In this document: in pieces, positions 49,301 to 61,327 of the stretch
How positions within the stretch are numbered: position 1 is the stretch's first letter
How the letters are laid out: every line of letters starts with the position of its first letter
Assembly: GCA_935421135.1 (NCBI GenBank)
Contig: OW285196.1
Location: 13,451,001-13,515,000, forward strand
Reading direction: 5' to 3'
From: Bugulina stolonifera
Lineage: Eukaryota; Bryozoa; Gymnolaemata; Cheilostomatida; Bugulidae
Length of the DNA: 64,000 bases
Made by a program: the position numbers and the translations under genes
The notes under the pieces: generated by a model
What the model was told of the DNA's origin: nothing
What the model saw: the letters and a program-made list of their open reading frames with translations, nothing else
The model's database searches: none

Positions 49301-52300
49301 TATGCAATGAAGATTGGTGATTTAAAAGATGACTATTATGGCTTGGGTACACGAGAGGCTGTGAACTGTGACAGAGCAACATTTTTGTTTGTTGGCACAC
49401 AGCTCTAGCGTAGTACTAGTCCACCAGTGGCCTTCATGAAATATCCAGCAACCTGTTTTGTAATAGATTATAGTAGGTAGAGTTATTTTTTTAAAATTAA
49501 CCAACCGAAACAGAGTTCCACAATGCCAAAGACGAAATACCAACACGTCAGTCATTACATAGGTGAGATAGCCTAAAACAGGGCTCTAAATCAAGGCTCT
49601 GTAGACTGAAAAAAAAAACAATCGGCCTCTAGTGTAGCTTACCTTTTACCTGATTTAATTATCACCAGTTACCTTATTCCAGAAAATTGAGAGTGATATG
49701 ATCATTTGTTCACAATTATAATTCTTCAAGGCAGGTGTCATCTGAAAGATATGCAACACAAGTGATGAATTGAAGGGGTTACGACGCATGGTTTACTGTT
49801 TACGTCCATGTTAAATGCAGCCTTTCTTTGTTAGGTTGGCTGCTTTTGTGCTGCTGCTGCTGCTGTAGCTGCTGCTGCTGCTGCTGCTGTAGCTGTAGCT
49901 GCTGCTGCTGCTGCTGTAGCTGCTGCTGCTGCTGTAGCTGCAGCTGCTGCTGAGCAGGCCGACTCACCTGACACCCAAGCCGATCTATTCGGAGGCTATC
50001 GAGAGAACTTTGTTACCCAAACACATCTTTTTACGTCTTAAATGACTCTAAGCGTGCATTAATGTTTAAATAACCCAATTATAAAACCTTATGGCAAGTT
50101 TGCATACTTACATGTATATAAATCATTCTAAATATTTTTCCCTGTTGTAAACAAGGACCGTTATTTTGAACCATAGCAGTTTTCATATATAATCTATCCC
50201 ACATGATTGTAACCCCTTTGTGTACATGTACATGGCCGACCATTTTAAGGTCGAACCTCGGACACTTTTCCGTCATGTGGTTACACAATTTCCGAGGCTG
50301 ATACCTTATCGTCCCACCCGATACCTTATCGGGCATTGTACCGCAAACTAGAATACTATAAAAGTCAGCGCAATTTTCTATGCTAGCCGGCGATTGATCG
50401 CGCTCTATTAAAGCAATATCTCTTAACGCAACCTACAAGTCTTACTCTTGCAAGCAGGCAGCCCCAGCCATGGTCCCTTGGACCTTTAACGTCCAGGCTC
50501 GTCCTCATACTCGTATAAGACTCTTATAAAGATCGGACCTTAGTCGATCCTTGACCCTTCAATGAGCCCAAGCATCGGGCCTACGTCTTCAGTTCATTAC
50601 TGAGAACTTACTACACTCCTAGGAGTACAATCTATCGGACCTACGTCAACCCTCGACTCTTTTATGAGTCTAAGCATTGATCTATGTCCTCTACAATCCT
50701 ACTAAGAGCTTACATAACTGTTCACTCTTTATGTAATAGTGAAAGTACAACTTGGCAGCCCACTACCACTGCCAAGCACTTCCCAGACTCGCTCCAATAT
50801 CGGCACCGGTGTGAGCAACCCATAGCAGAACATCACAATACTAACTTCTCTGTTCAACTTTCCTGAGAAGCAAGCTAGTAGTTTTTGGAGGAGTTCGACA
50901 TTCCAAAGTTCTAACTGATCTAAAATCACTTCATTTATGCCACCTACACATTTTTAATATACACTTTAGTCATGTTCAGATCTTTTGATAAGGTGAAATA
51001 CAATATTGTATTTGTGTATGTTATATAGCTGTGTAAATGAGACCTTTCTTGTAGTGAATCAGATGCAGAACTTGAAGATTGCAGTTTCAAGGTACGAATC
51101 AAACATAGACTTAGATTCCTCCCTCTGTGTGTACAGAGATGGTGCACCCAGTGCTGGAGAGAATAGACCAGAAGTATTCTACTGTGCTTCCGTTATGATT
51201 GTACGTTATGTCAAAGTCAGCATGGTGGATGTGTCTTCTGGTCAATTCTTTTGTTTGACAGAAGCGGAAGTTTATGGAGTCGAGTACACAGGTAAAGCAT
51301 GGAATTTATCTTCGAATACTGAGTCTTATTTTTAAATCAGTAGGTAATTGATTTGCTCAGCATGCAATGAATTTCTTATTTCTATTTTTTGCTGTTTTGT
51401 TGTAAATCAAAAACTTGTGTGACAGGCTTTAAACTTTCATTTCGGTTTATGGTTTTAGGTGTTACAGAGATAACTCCACTCAGTAAGTATTGTGATTACT
51501 TTACAATGACTCAAAACTAAATACTATAAAGTGGAATATTCAGCGAGAAGAAAGTTTCGAGACTTTGCTAAAAGTTTAGACTATCAAAAGTTTTTGAAGT
51601 CTCAAAATTAATATTTAAGCATAATTCAGCATTAGAGACATGCTTTACTTTGTTTACTCAAATTTAATCCTCACTTACATGTACATACAGTTTAAAACTG
51701 GAGTTGACTCCTATGCAATGGTTAGGTATCGGAGTGTTGCGAGCTGTTTACATATTATAGTTACAGTATTTATCTGGGTAGTATTTAACGCTGCTTGGGT
51801 TTTGGGAGTGATTCTGATGAATGAAGAGGCTGCCAGTACCAGTGAGGTGTGCAATGGCAGTGAAGGTATAGACAACATGGTAATGGTAAATACATATCTT
51901 GTACTTTTATACTTTGATAGGTGTAACTAGCTTAGCTCACTTCGGTAACTACGAGGTTTCATACCTGATTGATGGAGACTACGCTGAGTGATCATCCACC
52001 AGAATGTTTTGTACTCAGGTAGGTTACTTACAGAGTAAATTATACTGGTTAACCATAAAAGAGTTAGTTTATTTTGTCACATCCTTGATGTACACGTTTT
52101 ATGTGCAATGTCATAATTCCGCAGCAGTTATATCTGACATGGGTATGGCTATTACATTTCATATTACTGTAATAAGACCTAATAACATGTCATACCAGTT
52201 GAAAAATTTAAATATTATTAGTACTTCTTGTGCTGGAAATACTTAAAAGAATGTAAATTATCTGATTTTTAATAAGAGAACAATGTTAATCTTTGATATG

Positions 52301-55300
52301 ATAATTCTATCAATGGACACAATCACAAAAGTCATTGTACATGATTGTTGCACATTTTATTCTTTCACGCTTGCCATAAAAATTTAATGCAGGATGATTC
52401 AAGATACGCTTTGATTGACTTGGGAGATTACTATGAAGTTATGAGTGTTGTCATCTGGGGGAAAGATGAGACTTCGGCTTCCTACTGTAAGTTGATAGAA
52501 TACGTGTGTAATACACCATGCAATCAAAGTTTGTTTATAAACTCATACGATCAATTGTGGTAATTTCACAGATGACTATTAGTGTTCGGGTACACGAGAG
52601 GCTGTGAACTGTGTTAGAACAACATTTTCATTTGTTTGCACAGCTCTAGCGTAGTGCCGGTTCACCAGTGGCCTTCATAAATATCCAGCCAACAACTTTT
52701 TTCTAATAAATTATACAGTTGGAGTTAATTCATTTAATAATAACTAATCAAAACAAAGTTCCATGATGCCGAAGATGAAAGACCAACATGTCGGTCATTG
52801 CATAGGTGAAATAACTTACATGTAAAACGAGGCTCTAAGGCGGGGCTCTAAGGCGAGGCTCTGTAGGCCAAAAAAGAACAATCTGTCTCTAATGCAGTCT
52901 ACCCTTTACCTGATGTAACTACCACCTACTACCTTATTCCAGAAAATTGAGAGCGATTAGGCACATTTGTTCAATAAAAGTTTGTTCACAATTGATTTCT
53001 TCAAGGCAGGTGTCATCTGAAAAAGATGCAACACAAGTGAAGCATTAAATGGGTTACGGTTTACGTCTATGTTCAATGCAGCCTCTCTTACTTAGGTTTG
53101 TTGCATTGGTGCTGCTATAAGCAGAGTTGTGTCCTCTTGCCTATGCTTGACTAGTTATATCGCAGGACTATTCAATGCTGTTTCGAACGCCACTGTGTGC
53201 TTTATGTCACACAGATAAAATTGTTGAATTCAAGTAATTTGCTTTGAAAGAGTACAGCAGTTAAACAAATGATTTCACGCAATTTACTAATATAGCAGTA
53301 GCTTAGAGTTACTTGTAAAAGTTTTGATGTTTTTGGGGCTTTCCTTTTGCTGGCAATAAGTAGCTGCCTTTCTCGGTACATGTATAAGTCCGGTATTTCA
53401 TCTGGCCACACTATATACGATGGCTATTATTGTATTGTGGTGTTTCGGCATGCTAGTCATGTCCAGTCTCTTATAGACTGCAACACATAACTAACTCTAC
53501 ATTGCCCACAGTTACAGTGCATTATCCTTCTATGCCTATCATTAGCTAACTGTCTGGCCAAAGATAGTGGAAGGGAAGATCAGACACTCAGGCCAAAAAC
53601 TGTCCGTCCTCCGCCTCCAAACGCGGTCCGAACAAAGCAAAGAGTTGTGCTACCTTGTACACAAATCCACTCTTGCTATTGGTGTTCCACCGGCCAATCA
53701 GATAATATTGCTAACAGCGGCATCGAATAGATAGTCTACTTATACAAACAATATATCATTAGAAAGAGCGCAACAGTTAATCGGTTGCTTCGCAAAACTA
53801 GTCTAGCAGCCATCTAAATGTTCAACACATTTAAGGCGGGAAGTAGATCGCGGAACGTCGCGACCGCCAAATTGGGCGTATTTGGTGGGACAGGGTTTTA
53901 TCATTGAGTGTCCTATCTTCCCTTCCACTATCTTTGGTCTGGCTCAGGTATTATTATTAACCAATCATGTTCATTGTACTTGTTTACTATTGTTTCTATG
54001 CATACGCATTGTTATAACAAGTCACATTATTATATAATTCATTCTAAGTCCTTTTGCCCATTATAAGTAATGGCCGATGTCTTGGACCATGATAGTTTTA
54101 ATACATAATCTTTCCCGCATGATTGTAAGCCCTTTTTTGTAAATGGCCGACTCCTACCCCACTCTTGATGAGTATACACATCGGACCTTATTGATCCTTT
54201 ACTTTTCAATGAGCCTAAGCATCGGGCCTACGTCCCTTACAACACTACTAAGAGCTTACATAACTGTTCACTCTTTATGTAATGGTGGAAGTACAACTTG
54301 GCAGCCCACTACCACCACCAAGCACTTCTCACACTCATGCTAATATGGGCACTGGTGTGAACAACCCATAGCAACACACTACAGTGTTCTTTCATATGAC
54401 TATACATTGTGTTGTGGCCTAGTTGTTCTAAATGTAGCCTGGAAAGCGCAAACATAGGATAACTACTACAGTACTAGAATAGTAAATATCTAGACACTCA
54501 AACATATAATGATTGTGCCACTAAATAGCTGAGTGCTACCTTAAAACACTTGGCATAACCTCTTTAATTTGTTGGCCAGATAGCATTAATCTGCTTTATA
54601 GAAGTTGTCTTCTGTCACCATGTGATTAAAAGTTGTTATATTCTAGTTGAACACTGTTAACATTTAGTAACAAATACTGTAATGGTACGCCAAATCGTAT
54701 CTTACATCTGACACTCATTCTTGTGTGCACATAATTGTATATATCTGCTTGTACCTTACTTCTATATTGTTGTATATAGTTACATGATTATATCTAAGTT
54801 TTTTAATGCCTTTTATACCCATGTACAGAGGCCCGACCTCTCAGAATCCATTGATATTCATTTTGTACATGAATTGGACCAGTATAAGCAACTTTTGTAG
54901 AACCCGACCTATTTTGGGTCGGCCGTCGGGCTTCCGGCGGCCATCTTGTTGCGCAACTTCTGGACGACCACACGTCGTCTTTTCCCGACCTTACGTCGGC
55001 CGGAAGTCCTTATACTATATAAAGGGCACTGTTTTACTGTTCATTGTCTCAGTCTTCACTTGGCTTTCAATAAAGACACATCTATACTTGATATAGAGAC
55101 TTTCACTTCCTTTTGTCAGGTCATTCGCTTAGCGAACCGCCTACTAGGTCGGATCACTCTCTTTCATTGTATAGTCTGAAGGTCGGACTTGAGATCAGAT
55201 GGGTCGTCTTTGGTAGTATCTGGGCTACTGAGACCGCTCGATCTTACATGTAATGCGAAGTCCTATTACCACTCATAGGCACTTCATTTCTGGGCCGATA

Positions 55301-56718
55301 GTCGTCCAAGGACGACCGCACCAAATCACAGAAACCATTACAATACTACAATAAGTAAATGTTATCGTATCCGACCAGGGGTGACTAGATTCGGCAATGA
55401 AACTTAGAAATTTTAATACTTATTTGTTATTCTGGTGGTTTTCATTATTTTGTCATTCACTATTTGTCACTATTAAACTGTAACTAAAAGATAATCCAAA
55501 ATTTGAGGCGCTTGCAAAGCTTCAATTTATTTTGTAATTTGGCAAACAATGGTAAGTCAGAAAACAATCTCCGATTGTTATTGTTGCCAGCAAAATTTGT
55601 AAATTACATGTACATGTATAAGGTAAGTTCATAAAAGTCATGGAGGTTAGCTGATTAGTTATTCCTAGATGGTGATTCTAGGGTAACTTTTAACTTTTTA
55701 CTGCAACTAACGAGACTTTAACAATTCACCCTGAATGTTCAGAAAATGCAAAAGTTAATTTGTTTCTATGGGTATTTATGTCCATAGTTTGTTCTTACAA
55801 ACAGACTATTTCTCATGTAATTGTATTGCGGGCATATTTATAAATGATCATGTCGATGAATAGCATGGATAACACGAGTTATGAATTTCTATCCACTATC
55901 TTTCAGTGAATCAGATGCAGAATTTAAGGATCACAGTCTCAAATTTAGAATCAGACATAGACTTAGATTCCTCACTCTGTGTGTACAGAGATGGTGCACC
56001 CAGTGCTGGAGAGAATAGACCAGAGGTATTTTACTGTGCGTCTACTATGGTTGGACGCTATGTTAAAGTCAGTATGGTAGATGTGTCAACTGGTCAATTC
56101 ATGTGTCTTGCCGAGATTGAAGTATATGGGACCGGTAATGGTGAGACATTGGTATGAAACGCTTATTTTATTTTATTTTGTAAGTGGTTTACTATCAGGA
56201 ACAAACCTTATACATAGATACATACTTAATATATAAGTGTGACCGTCTATAGAACAGTACTCGTGTACATATTCTTAATGCATATACAAGTACATGTATG
56301 TACAACTCTATTAGTAAACACCACAATCCAATTACAAGCCAAAATATTATCACATATCAATTGTATTATTGGGATATTTATATTTAAACGTGAGGTTCAG
56401 GCGTCAAAGTTCTTCACAATCCAGACTAGTTGGGCAAGTAGAGCTGACAGTTGAAATTGTAATTTGGATAAGGTTGTCAATGGAGCTGCTGTGGCGTTCA
56501 CTGATAGGAATTGAAATTCACATTTCCAGTAATCTGATTGGTTGAAAGATCGATTGTTATCACTTTCAGGTCCTACCACTGGTGGTTGCCCAAGCACTTC
56601 CTCCTGCAAAAATGCATGCAAGAACAAATATTCTTCTTTGGTCAAAAAAGGTGTATGCAAGAACAATGGAACCCGCTGCTACTGTAAATTTCATGTTTTT
56701 GGAGGTAAATATTTGTAA
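46370..56718 (+). CDS. Secreted tandem discoidin/fucolectin-like protein with a terminal six-cysteine domain; internal TGA
   Basis: Exons: 46370-46403, 46871-46891, 47623-47646, 47855-47875 (tiny, uncertain), 47981-48078, 49153-49246, 51055-51291, 51459-51482, 51921-52018, 52393-52486, 55907-56134, 56570-56718. All junctions are GT..AG and in phase, 1122 nt in total. Exons 1-2 make a signal peptide (MKLLIAALVF...). Exons 5-7 encode one discoidin/fucolectin-like module (SYLVDGDYAE, SVVIWGRE, RYVKVSMVDV, EAEVYG); exons 9-11 repeat it with high identity. Exon 12 encodes a small basic domain with spacing C-x5-C-x3-C-x12-C-x6-C-x-C and the stop at 56716-56718. Exon 9 has an in-frame TGA (51989-51991) where exon 5 has GGA, so translation would end at residue 207, although all later exons remain open. 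The family binds glycans in other animals; the substrate here is unknown. It could be a truncated lectin, a null allele, or a pseudogenised second half. Confidence 0.75.
46945..47215. repeat. Degenerate tandem repeat, about 35-bp unit
   Basis: Around seven units share ATTATCCTATTGG..GAATTATG with considerable drift. It lies in the lectin intron between exons 2 and 3. Confidence 0.75.
48166..48775. repeat. Two diverged copies of an intronic repeat (third copy at 52110-52385)
   Basis: Segments at about 48166-48450 and 48466-48775 share GCAGCAGTTAYATCTGA and GTGGGTAGGGCTATA with each other and with 52110-52385. The third copy directly precedes lectin exon 10, so these are remnants of the module-duplication history. 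Confidence 0.75.
49846..49956. repeat. (CTG)n triplet repeat with TAG interruptions
   Basis: About 110 bp of GCTGCTGCTG broken by GCTGTAG units, in the lectin intron between exons 6 and 7. The homologous point of the second module copy (about 53105-53125) has only GTGCTGCTATAAG. Confidence 0.95.
50035..50890 (+). mobile_element. Putative retroelement-derived segment, module copy 1
   Basis: This block is less AT-rich than its surroundings, contains a TATA-like ACTATAAAAG near 50355, and has repeated CGGACCTACGTC-type stretches like those of the LTR family elsewhere in the window. It matches 54000-54385, which lacks about 330 bp of its middle. Exact ends, LTR structure and target duplications were not established. 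Confidence 0.4.
54000..54385 (+). mobile_element. Putative retroelement-derived segment, module copy 2 (internally deleted)
   Basis: It shares TAAGAGCTTACATAACTGTT and AGTACAACTTGGCAGCCCAC with 50700-50770, at the equivalent intron position of the second lectin module. It therefore predates the module duplication. Confidence 0.45.
54740..55349 (+). mobile_element. Solo LTR in lectin intron 10
   Basis: The sense strand carries CTATATAAAGGGC (55015-55027) and AATAAA (55069-55074) about 50 nt apart, then a 3' part ending CCATTACAATA. This matches the minus-strand copies at 31446-32070 and 62491 onward. The left end is approximate and no target duplication was found. Confidence 0.65.
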
Positions 56719-56892
56719 CGTGATTGTAGCTACTGCTCTAGTGCTATCATCCTTGACCTGATAACTTTAATATCTCAAATTCTTAACTATGATTGGCCTA
56801 TGACTAGAAAGCGTCTACTGCAGATGTAACTACTCTAGAATTTGAAACAAAAGACTACATACATTGTAATAGTTTTATTCTCTGTATTAGTA
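56719..56892. other. Lectin gene 3' flank
   Basis: AT-rich DNA with no poly(A) signal before the piggyBac-like element. The first AATAAA on the plus strand after the stop is at 56921-56926, inside that element. Confidence 0.4.
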
Positions 56893-56896
56893 TTAA

Positions 56897-58588
56897 GGTT
56901 ATGTAACTGGACTTCTCAAAAATAAAATTCCTTTTAACACTATATAGGCATTACTACCTGGAAAGGCATAAGAAAAAAATTGGGAAGGCCTAAGAAATAT
57001 TTTTCAAGTTATGGCCCATAGTAATTTTGGGGTCGGTTTACTACAGCTCCAATTTTATGAATGAAATGGCTAGACAGGGAACTCCGTCGTGAAGGCATGA
57101 CACAATGTTACAGATGCAGAAGAATAATCAATCTCGTTGACATGGTACTACATGGTGTATGGCTAACATATAATGCATGTTTTAACAATCTTTTTTCTGT
57201 TTTTGTATATGTAATATCCCATGCAAAACATATGTGTGGTGTATGTTCTTATAAAATACATATATCCACTGTTCTAGGAAAGAATAAGGGAAGTTATTCT
57301 GCTAGATATGTTTGTTGGGTTGTTTAGGAGCAGCCAACACAAAGCCAACACAAAGCCAACACAAAACAAAATGTGCAAAAAAAACAATGATTTGATCCTA
57401 GGTCTCATATTTGAATAATTACATGTACAGTATGCAGCTCTGTGGAGGTCTAAATGGCTTGTATACGCGCAGTTTACAAGGAGTTATCCCACCTTCCAAT
57501 TAAGGGAAAACCTTGCTGCTAAGCAACTGACAGGTTCTGGAAGCTCCGCCTACATTCATTCATAAAAACAAAATGGCTATAAGAAATAGAAAAGTTGATG
57601 TTTTTAAGCCAGTTAGCAGCATTAGGATGAGTGGATGTTCAATATTTAGTAACATTGCAATGGAAAATCATTCCACCAGTACTATAAAACCTTTTAAACT
57701 GTAGAGCTTCTTTTGAATAGCTGCATGTCAAATTAAATTAGCAACTTAATATTTCATTTTCTTAAATTTGAACAAGTATTTTAAATCTACTTTATTAATT
57801 GCTTTATTTGAATTATTAAGGATTTGTTTATATGTAGCCCCCATGATGAAAGCTTGCTGAAAATGAATTTCGTTAGATATCTGAGCAAATGCTGCTCTAT
57901 TTCGCTGTAGTTGACGCCAAAAGTTGCTAATTTTAATTTTGATTGTGGTTCAAAAAAGGGATTTCCCAGATTTTTTGAAGCATCCACAAAGCCAAATAAC
58001 TAATCAAAGACAAGCCCGCTTCTTCATACTTCAATTGAGCTAAAACTATTAATAAATTGGCTACTACTGCAAAGTGAAGTGAGATAGTTGCCGCCAAAGT
58101 AATGTGAATAATGCAACGTAAATTGGCCAAAATCAAGAGGGGATAACTTCACATGATATACGTGTCCTGCAGTCTAATACTATCCTACCTGTTCCTAAAC
58201 ACTTATAGAAACACCTGCACATGATAGTTTACCTTACGGAAAAGAATTTATTCTACAAATAAGAAAAACTTGGATAAGGTTTTACAGGGAAAAAGCCAGC
58301 ATAAGAAAAAGTTCTAGGAGGCCATTATTTTATTTTATCTCTTCATAACACCAGCTTAGGTAAACATTCATGCATATTTAACAATATTATGCAATAATTT
58401 AACTGAAAAATAAATTATTCTAGTATAACAGTAGGCAAACTTCATAGCGCTGTTTTCGGTCTTCGACCCCCTGTAACGTCGCGTCATGTGACTTAATGCT
58501 AACACTGAAAGCTGTCCAGGCCCTTTCAGACATGGTTAAATATGTGGGAAAATTTTCGAAAGAAAATTCAGACCCCAGTTACATAACC
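56897..58588. mobile_element. Nonautonomous piggyBac-like element (TTAA-flanked)
   Basis: Perfect 14-bp terminal inverted repeats, GGTTATGTAACTGG at 56897-56910 and its complement at 58575-58588, are each flanked by TTAA (56893-56896 and 58589-58592), the target duplication typical of piggyBac. The 1692-bp interior has no transposase-like open frame; it holds a short GCCAACACAAA repeat near 57331-57365. Identification rests on the ends only. Confidence 0.6.
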
Positions 58589-59601
58589 TTAAACTAATAT
58601 TTAACTAGTGAACTACTAGATTATCGCTGAGTCTACTCTCTGATCAGCATGTATTGGGTACAATGACCCCATCTTTGACCACTTCTGTTCACGGTTTCTC
58701 TAAGGTATACAACATATTTTATATACAGAATTATGTGGCGAAAAAACAAACTTAAAGCAAAATATGCATATTACTGTATTTTTGTCTCCCTAGTTCTATT
58801 TCATTACATACTTTAGGTCTGAGTGCATTCATACAATATTTCTACAAGATACATTTCCTAATAAAATGCAACATATGTGCAAAGACTGTATTTGTTTAAT
58901 TATTACTACAGTAGTTCTAGAATATTTGTTCCTTCCCCCAAGTCTAGTATTAGGTAGTACGTGTAGATGCTTAAAATTGGTAGCTATGTCAGTTTCTTGA
59001 GCAGTATACCTGGGAAATATACTGAGTTGCTAGCCTCTTGTACGATTCTTGTGGAAGAGTGTTGTAAGTATGGATGCCTCTCCTAGTACCCCATGAAGGT
59101 CAGGGTTGTCACCACTAGATCTTGAACTACTACACAGTACTATATCCACTCTTTCTACTTGTTTTGCTGCCAAATTGGATGCTGAATTTAAATATCGTGG
59201 TAGTTTTACTACTCAGCACTTGGAGGGGAAGAGTGTACATAAAGCTACACAATTTTCATCACAATAATTATTATTCAAAGTTACCCTCTCTTAGAAATTA
59301 CTTCTACATGTATGTAGAGAGCAGCATCTGGTTATGATCAAAGCTTGCGGTTGATACCTATTTATAGAAAGGGCAGTTATGGAATTGAGTAGAAATTTGT
59401 TCTGGTGGGAGAAGAAAAGTATGAAATTTTAATGAGTGGATCAGTTAATAATTTCTAGTAGGCAGTGAAAAGATGGGAACTTGCTCATATGGGGGTAATT
59501 AAGTATACTGTATTTATGCAAGTGTATTACTTCATCTGTATCACCTGCACCAAGTAGCAGTGGTGGGAGAAGAATCTATTAGTGTACTTTTAGCAATTTG
59601 C

Positions 59602-59707
59602 CTACTGTGATAGGTAGATTGATATGTCTACTGTGATAGGTAGATTGACATGTCTACTGTGATTGGCTGATTGACATGTCTACTGTGATAGGTAGATCGA
59701 TATGTCT
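59602..59707. repeat. 26-bp tandem repeat, 4 copies
   Basis: Units contain CTACTGTGATAGGTAGATTG with minor variants (GATTGGCTGATTG in the third). Confidence 0.9.
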
Positions 59708-60789
59708 TACACCAAATGGGATTGCAAATAATAGAAGTATAAACCTAGTAGAAGACAAAATAATCTATCACAGTGTTTGTGGTAGCTGATATATGACAGC
59801 ACCCACATGTACATATAGAAAACACATGATCTCTATAGCATCTTGATACTAGGTGTCTTCACGACCTCTTAGGCGGACCCGAGTTGCATATAAAAACCAC
59901 AAAATAGCCCTCCGACCTAGACCAGAAAGGCTATTGGCCTGAGATTTTGCTTGGCTGGACAAAACCATCCCTAGCTCATTGGCACACCTGACTTCTTAGG
60001 CGAAAGTAAGGATTTTACTTCAGGCCCAGACGGGTGTGTTTGCAGCTTTGTGACAGATGTGTCCCGGGGAATGTTTCCTCAAATTGGTCTGGTTCTGAAA
60101 TTTAGATCGCGAAGACACCTTTCACCTTCTTTGATGTCAGCTTTAGTGACCACCTAATGAAATCAGCATTACTTTTACTCAGGGCCATATTCACCCATGC
60201 GGCCACACAGCCTGGCCATGCCAACTTTTGAGAGCACAAATGAAAACGACAGCTGAGCGACTTCAAATTGCAATGATAATGAGAAAACAAGCTTATTTTG
60301 GTTTCCTTTTCTTTCAAGTATGACCTTTGGCCCAACAAGCATAAAATTACTAAACGGATTAATTCTTGCATGGCATTGAATGTTATAAATAACCGAGGAT
60401 GCTATAAACAATGATGACATTGATAAACAGTTTGAGGTTGTCTCTAGCCATGCTAGGATACATCAAGGAATTACTGTGAAGAAATATGCTGTCATTATGT
60501 ATAGGCAGAATTCAAACCATGATATTTGTATTTTATTTAGTTTTGCTACATTTATATGTACTGTACATGCGAATCCAAAAAATAAATATTTTTATATACA
60601 TGTATCTTGAGAATCAGAATGTGATTGTTTGTACATATCAGTTACTAGTTTTCCATAATGCATATTTTCGGTTGTATTGGTGTCACCTTGTTGAACCATC
60701 GTCTCCCCTCTCCTTAGCGTATTGACCCCACCAACTTTGAGACGGTGGATACGCCACTGCTTTTACTGCCAGTGAATATTGCATCCTGC

Positions 60790-61082
60790 TATGGCTACTG
60801 ATCATTCGGATTCATTGGGTCATTAAACGTGTCTATTAAATACCAATCTAATAGACATGTCCGATTGTTCATCTATTTTCAGGATACCAGCATAGCAGAT
60901 TGTATATGTATGGTATCAGCTTGTACATGTACAAGCATATAACGTTATAGTTGGTTAATCCTCTATGCATATAATTATCCTGACAAGCTTATAATAGTCG
61001 TGTCACCAGTTTACGGCTTCAGTTGACACTAATAGGTCATACTTACCAGTCAATACCTCTTGTAGTCTGGTAGCCATTCTTC
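60790..61082 (-). repeat. Duplicated segment, copy B, with a possible first exon
   Basis: Partner of 44875-45155. Here the minus strand has an ATG opening MATRLQEVLTG directly before the conserved donor gtaagt; in copy A the ATG is GTG. This could be the first exon of a small gene family, but no downstream exon was found, so it is annotated as a repeat. Confidence 0.7.
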
Positions 61083-61327
61083 AGCTTACCTGCATCTATC
61101 TGTACTACCTGCTGTACTACCTGCTTAGTAAGTATATTGTATCAATTGTACACTAAAACTTATCAGTATACTCCCTAAACTTCTCCAAGCAGTTGGTAGA
61201 CAGTAAGTGATAGGAATAAGGAGAGTATATAATAATACTGGGCAAAAGTCAATAATGCACCCAATTTCTAAAGGGATTATTTCATGTAGTATGAGGTAGT
61301 AAATATTCATAAGAATATACAGTTATA

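Larger units (their letters stand above)
58593..61326. other. Repeat-rich region without convincing genes
   Basis: Holds a 26-bp tandem repeat (59602-59707), a dispersed repeat near 58960-59045 related to 8472-8565, and duplicated segment B (60790-61082). Overlapping minus-strand open frames at 60102-60420 lack domains, and the segment around 60000-60250 looks like old repeat sequence. No exon is supported. Confidence 0.45.

Noticed and set aside
60102..60420. Two overlapping minus-strand frames of 81-89 codons
   Set aside because: Overlapping frames without motifs in a repeat-rich region. Neither has supporting splice sites.
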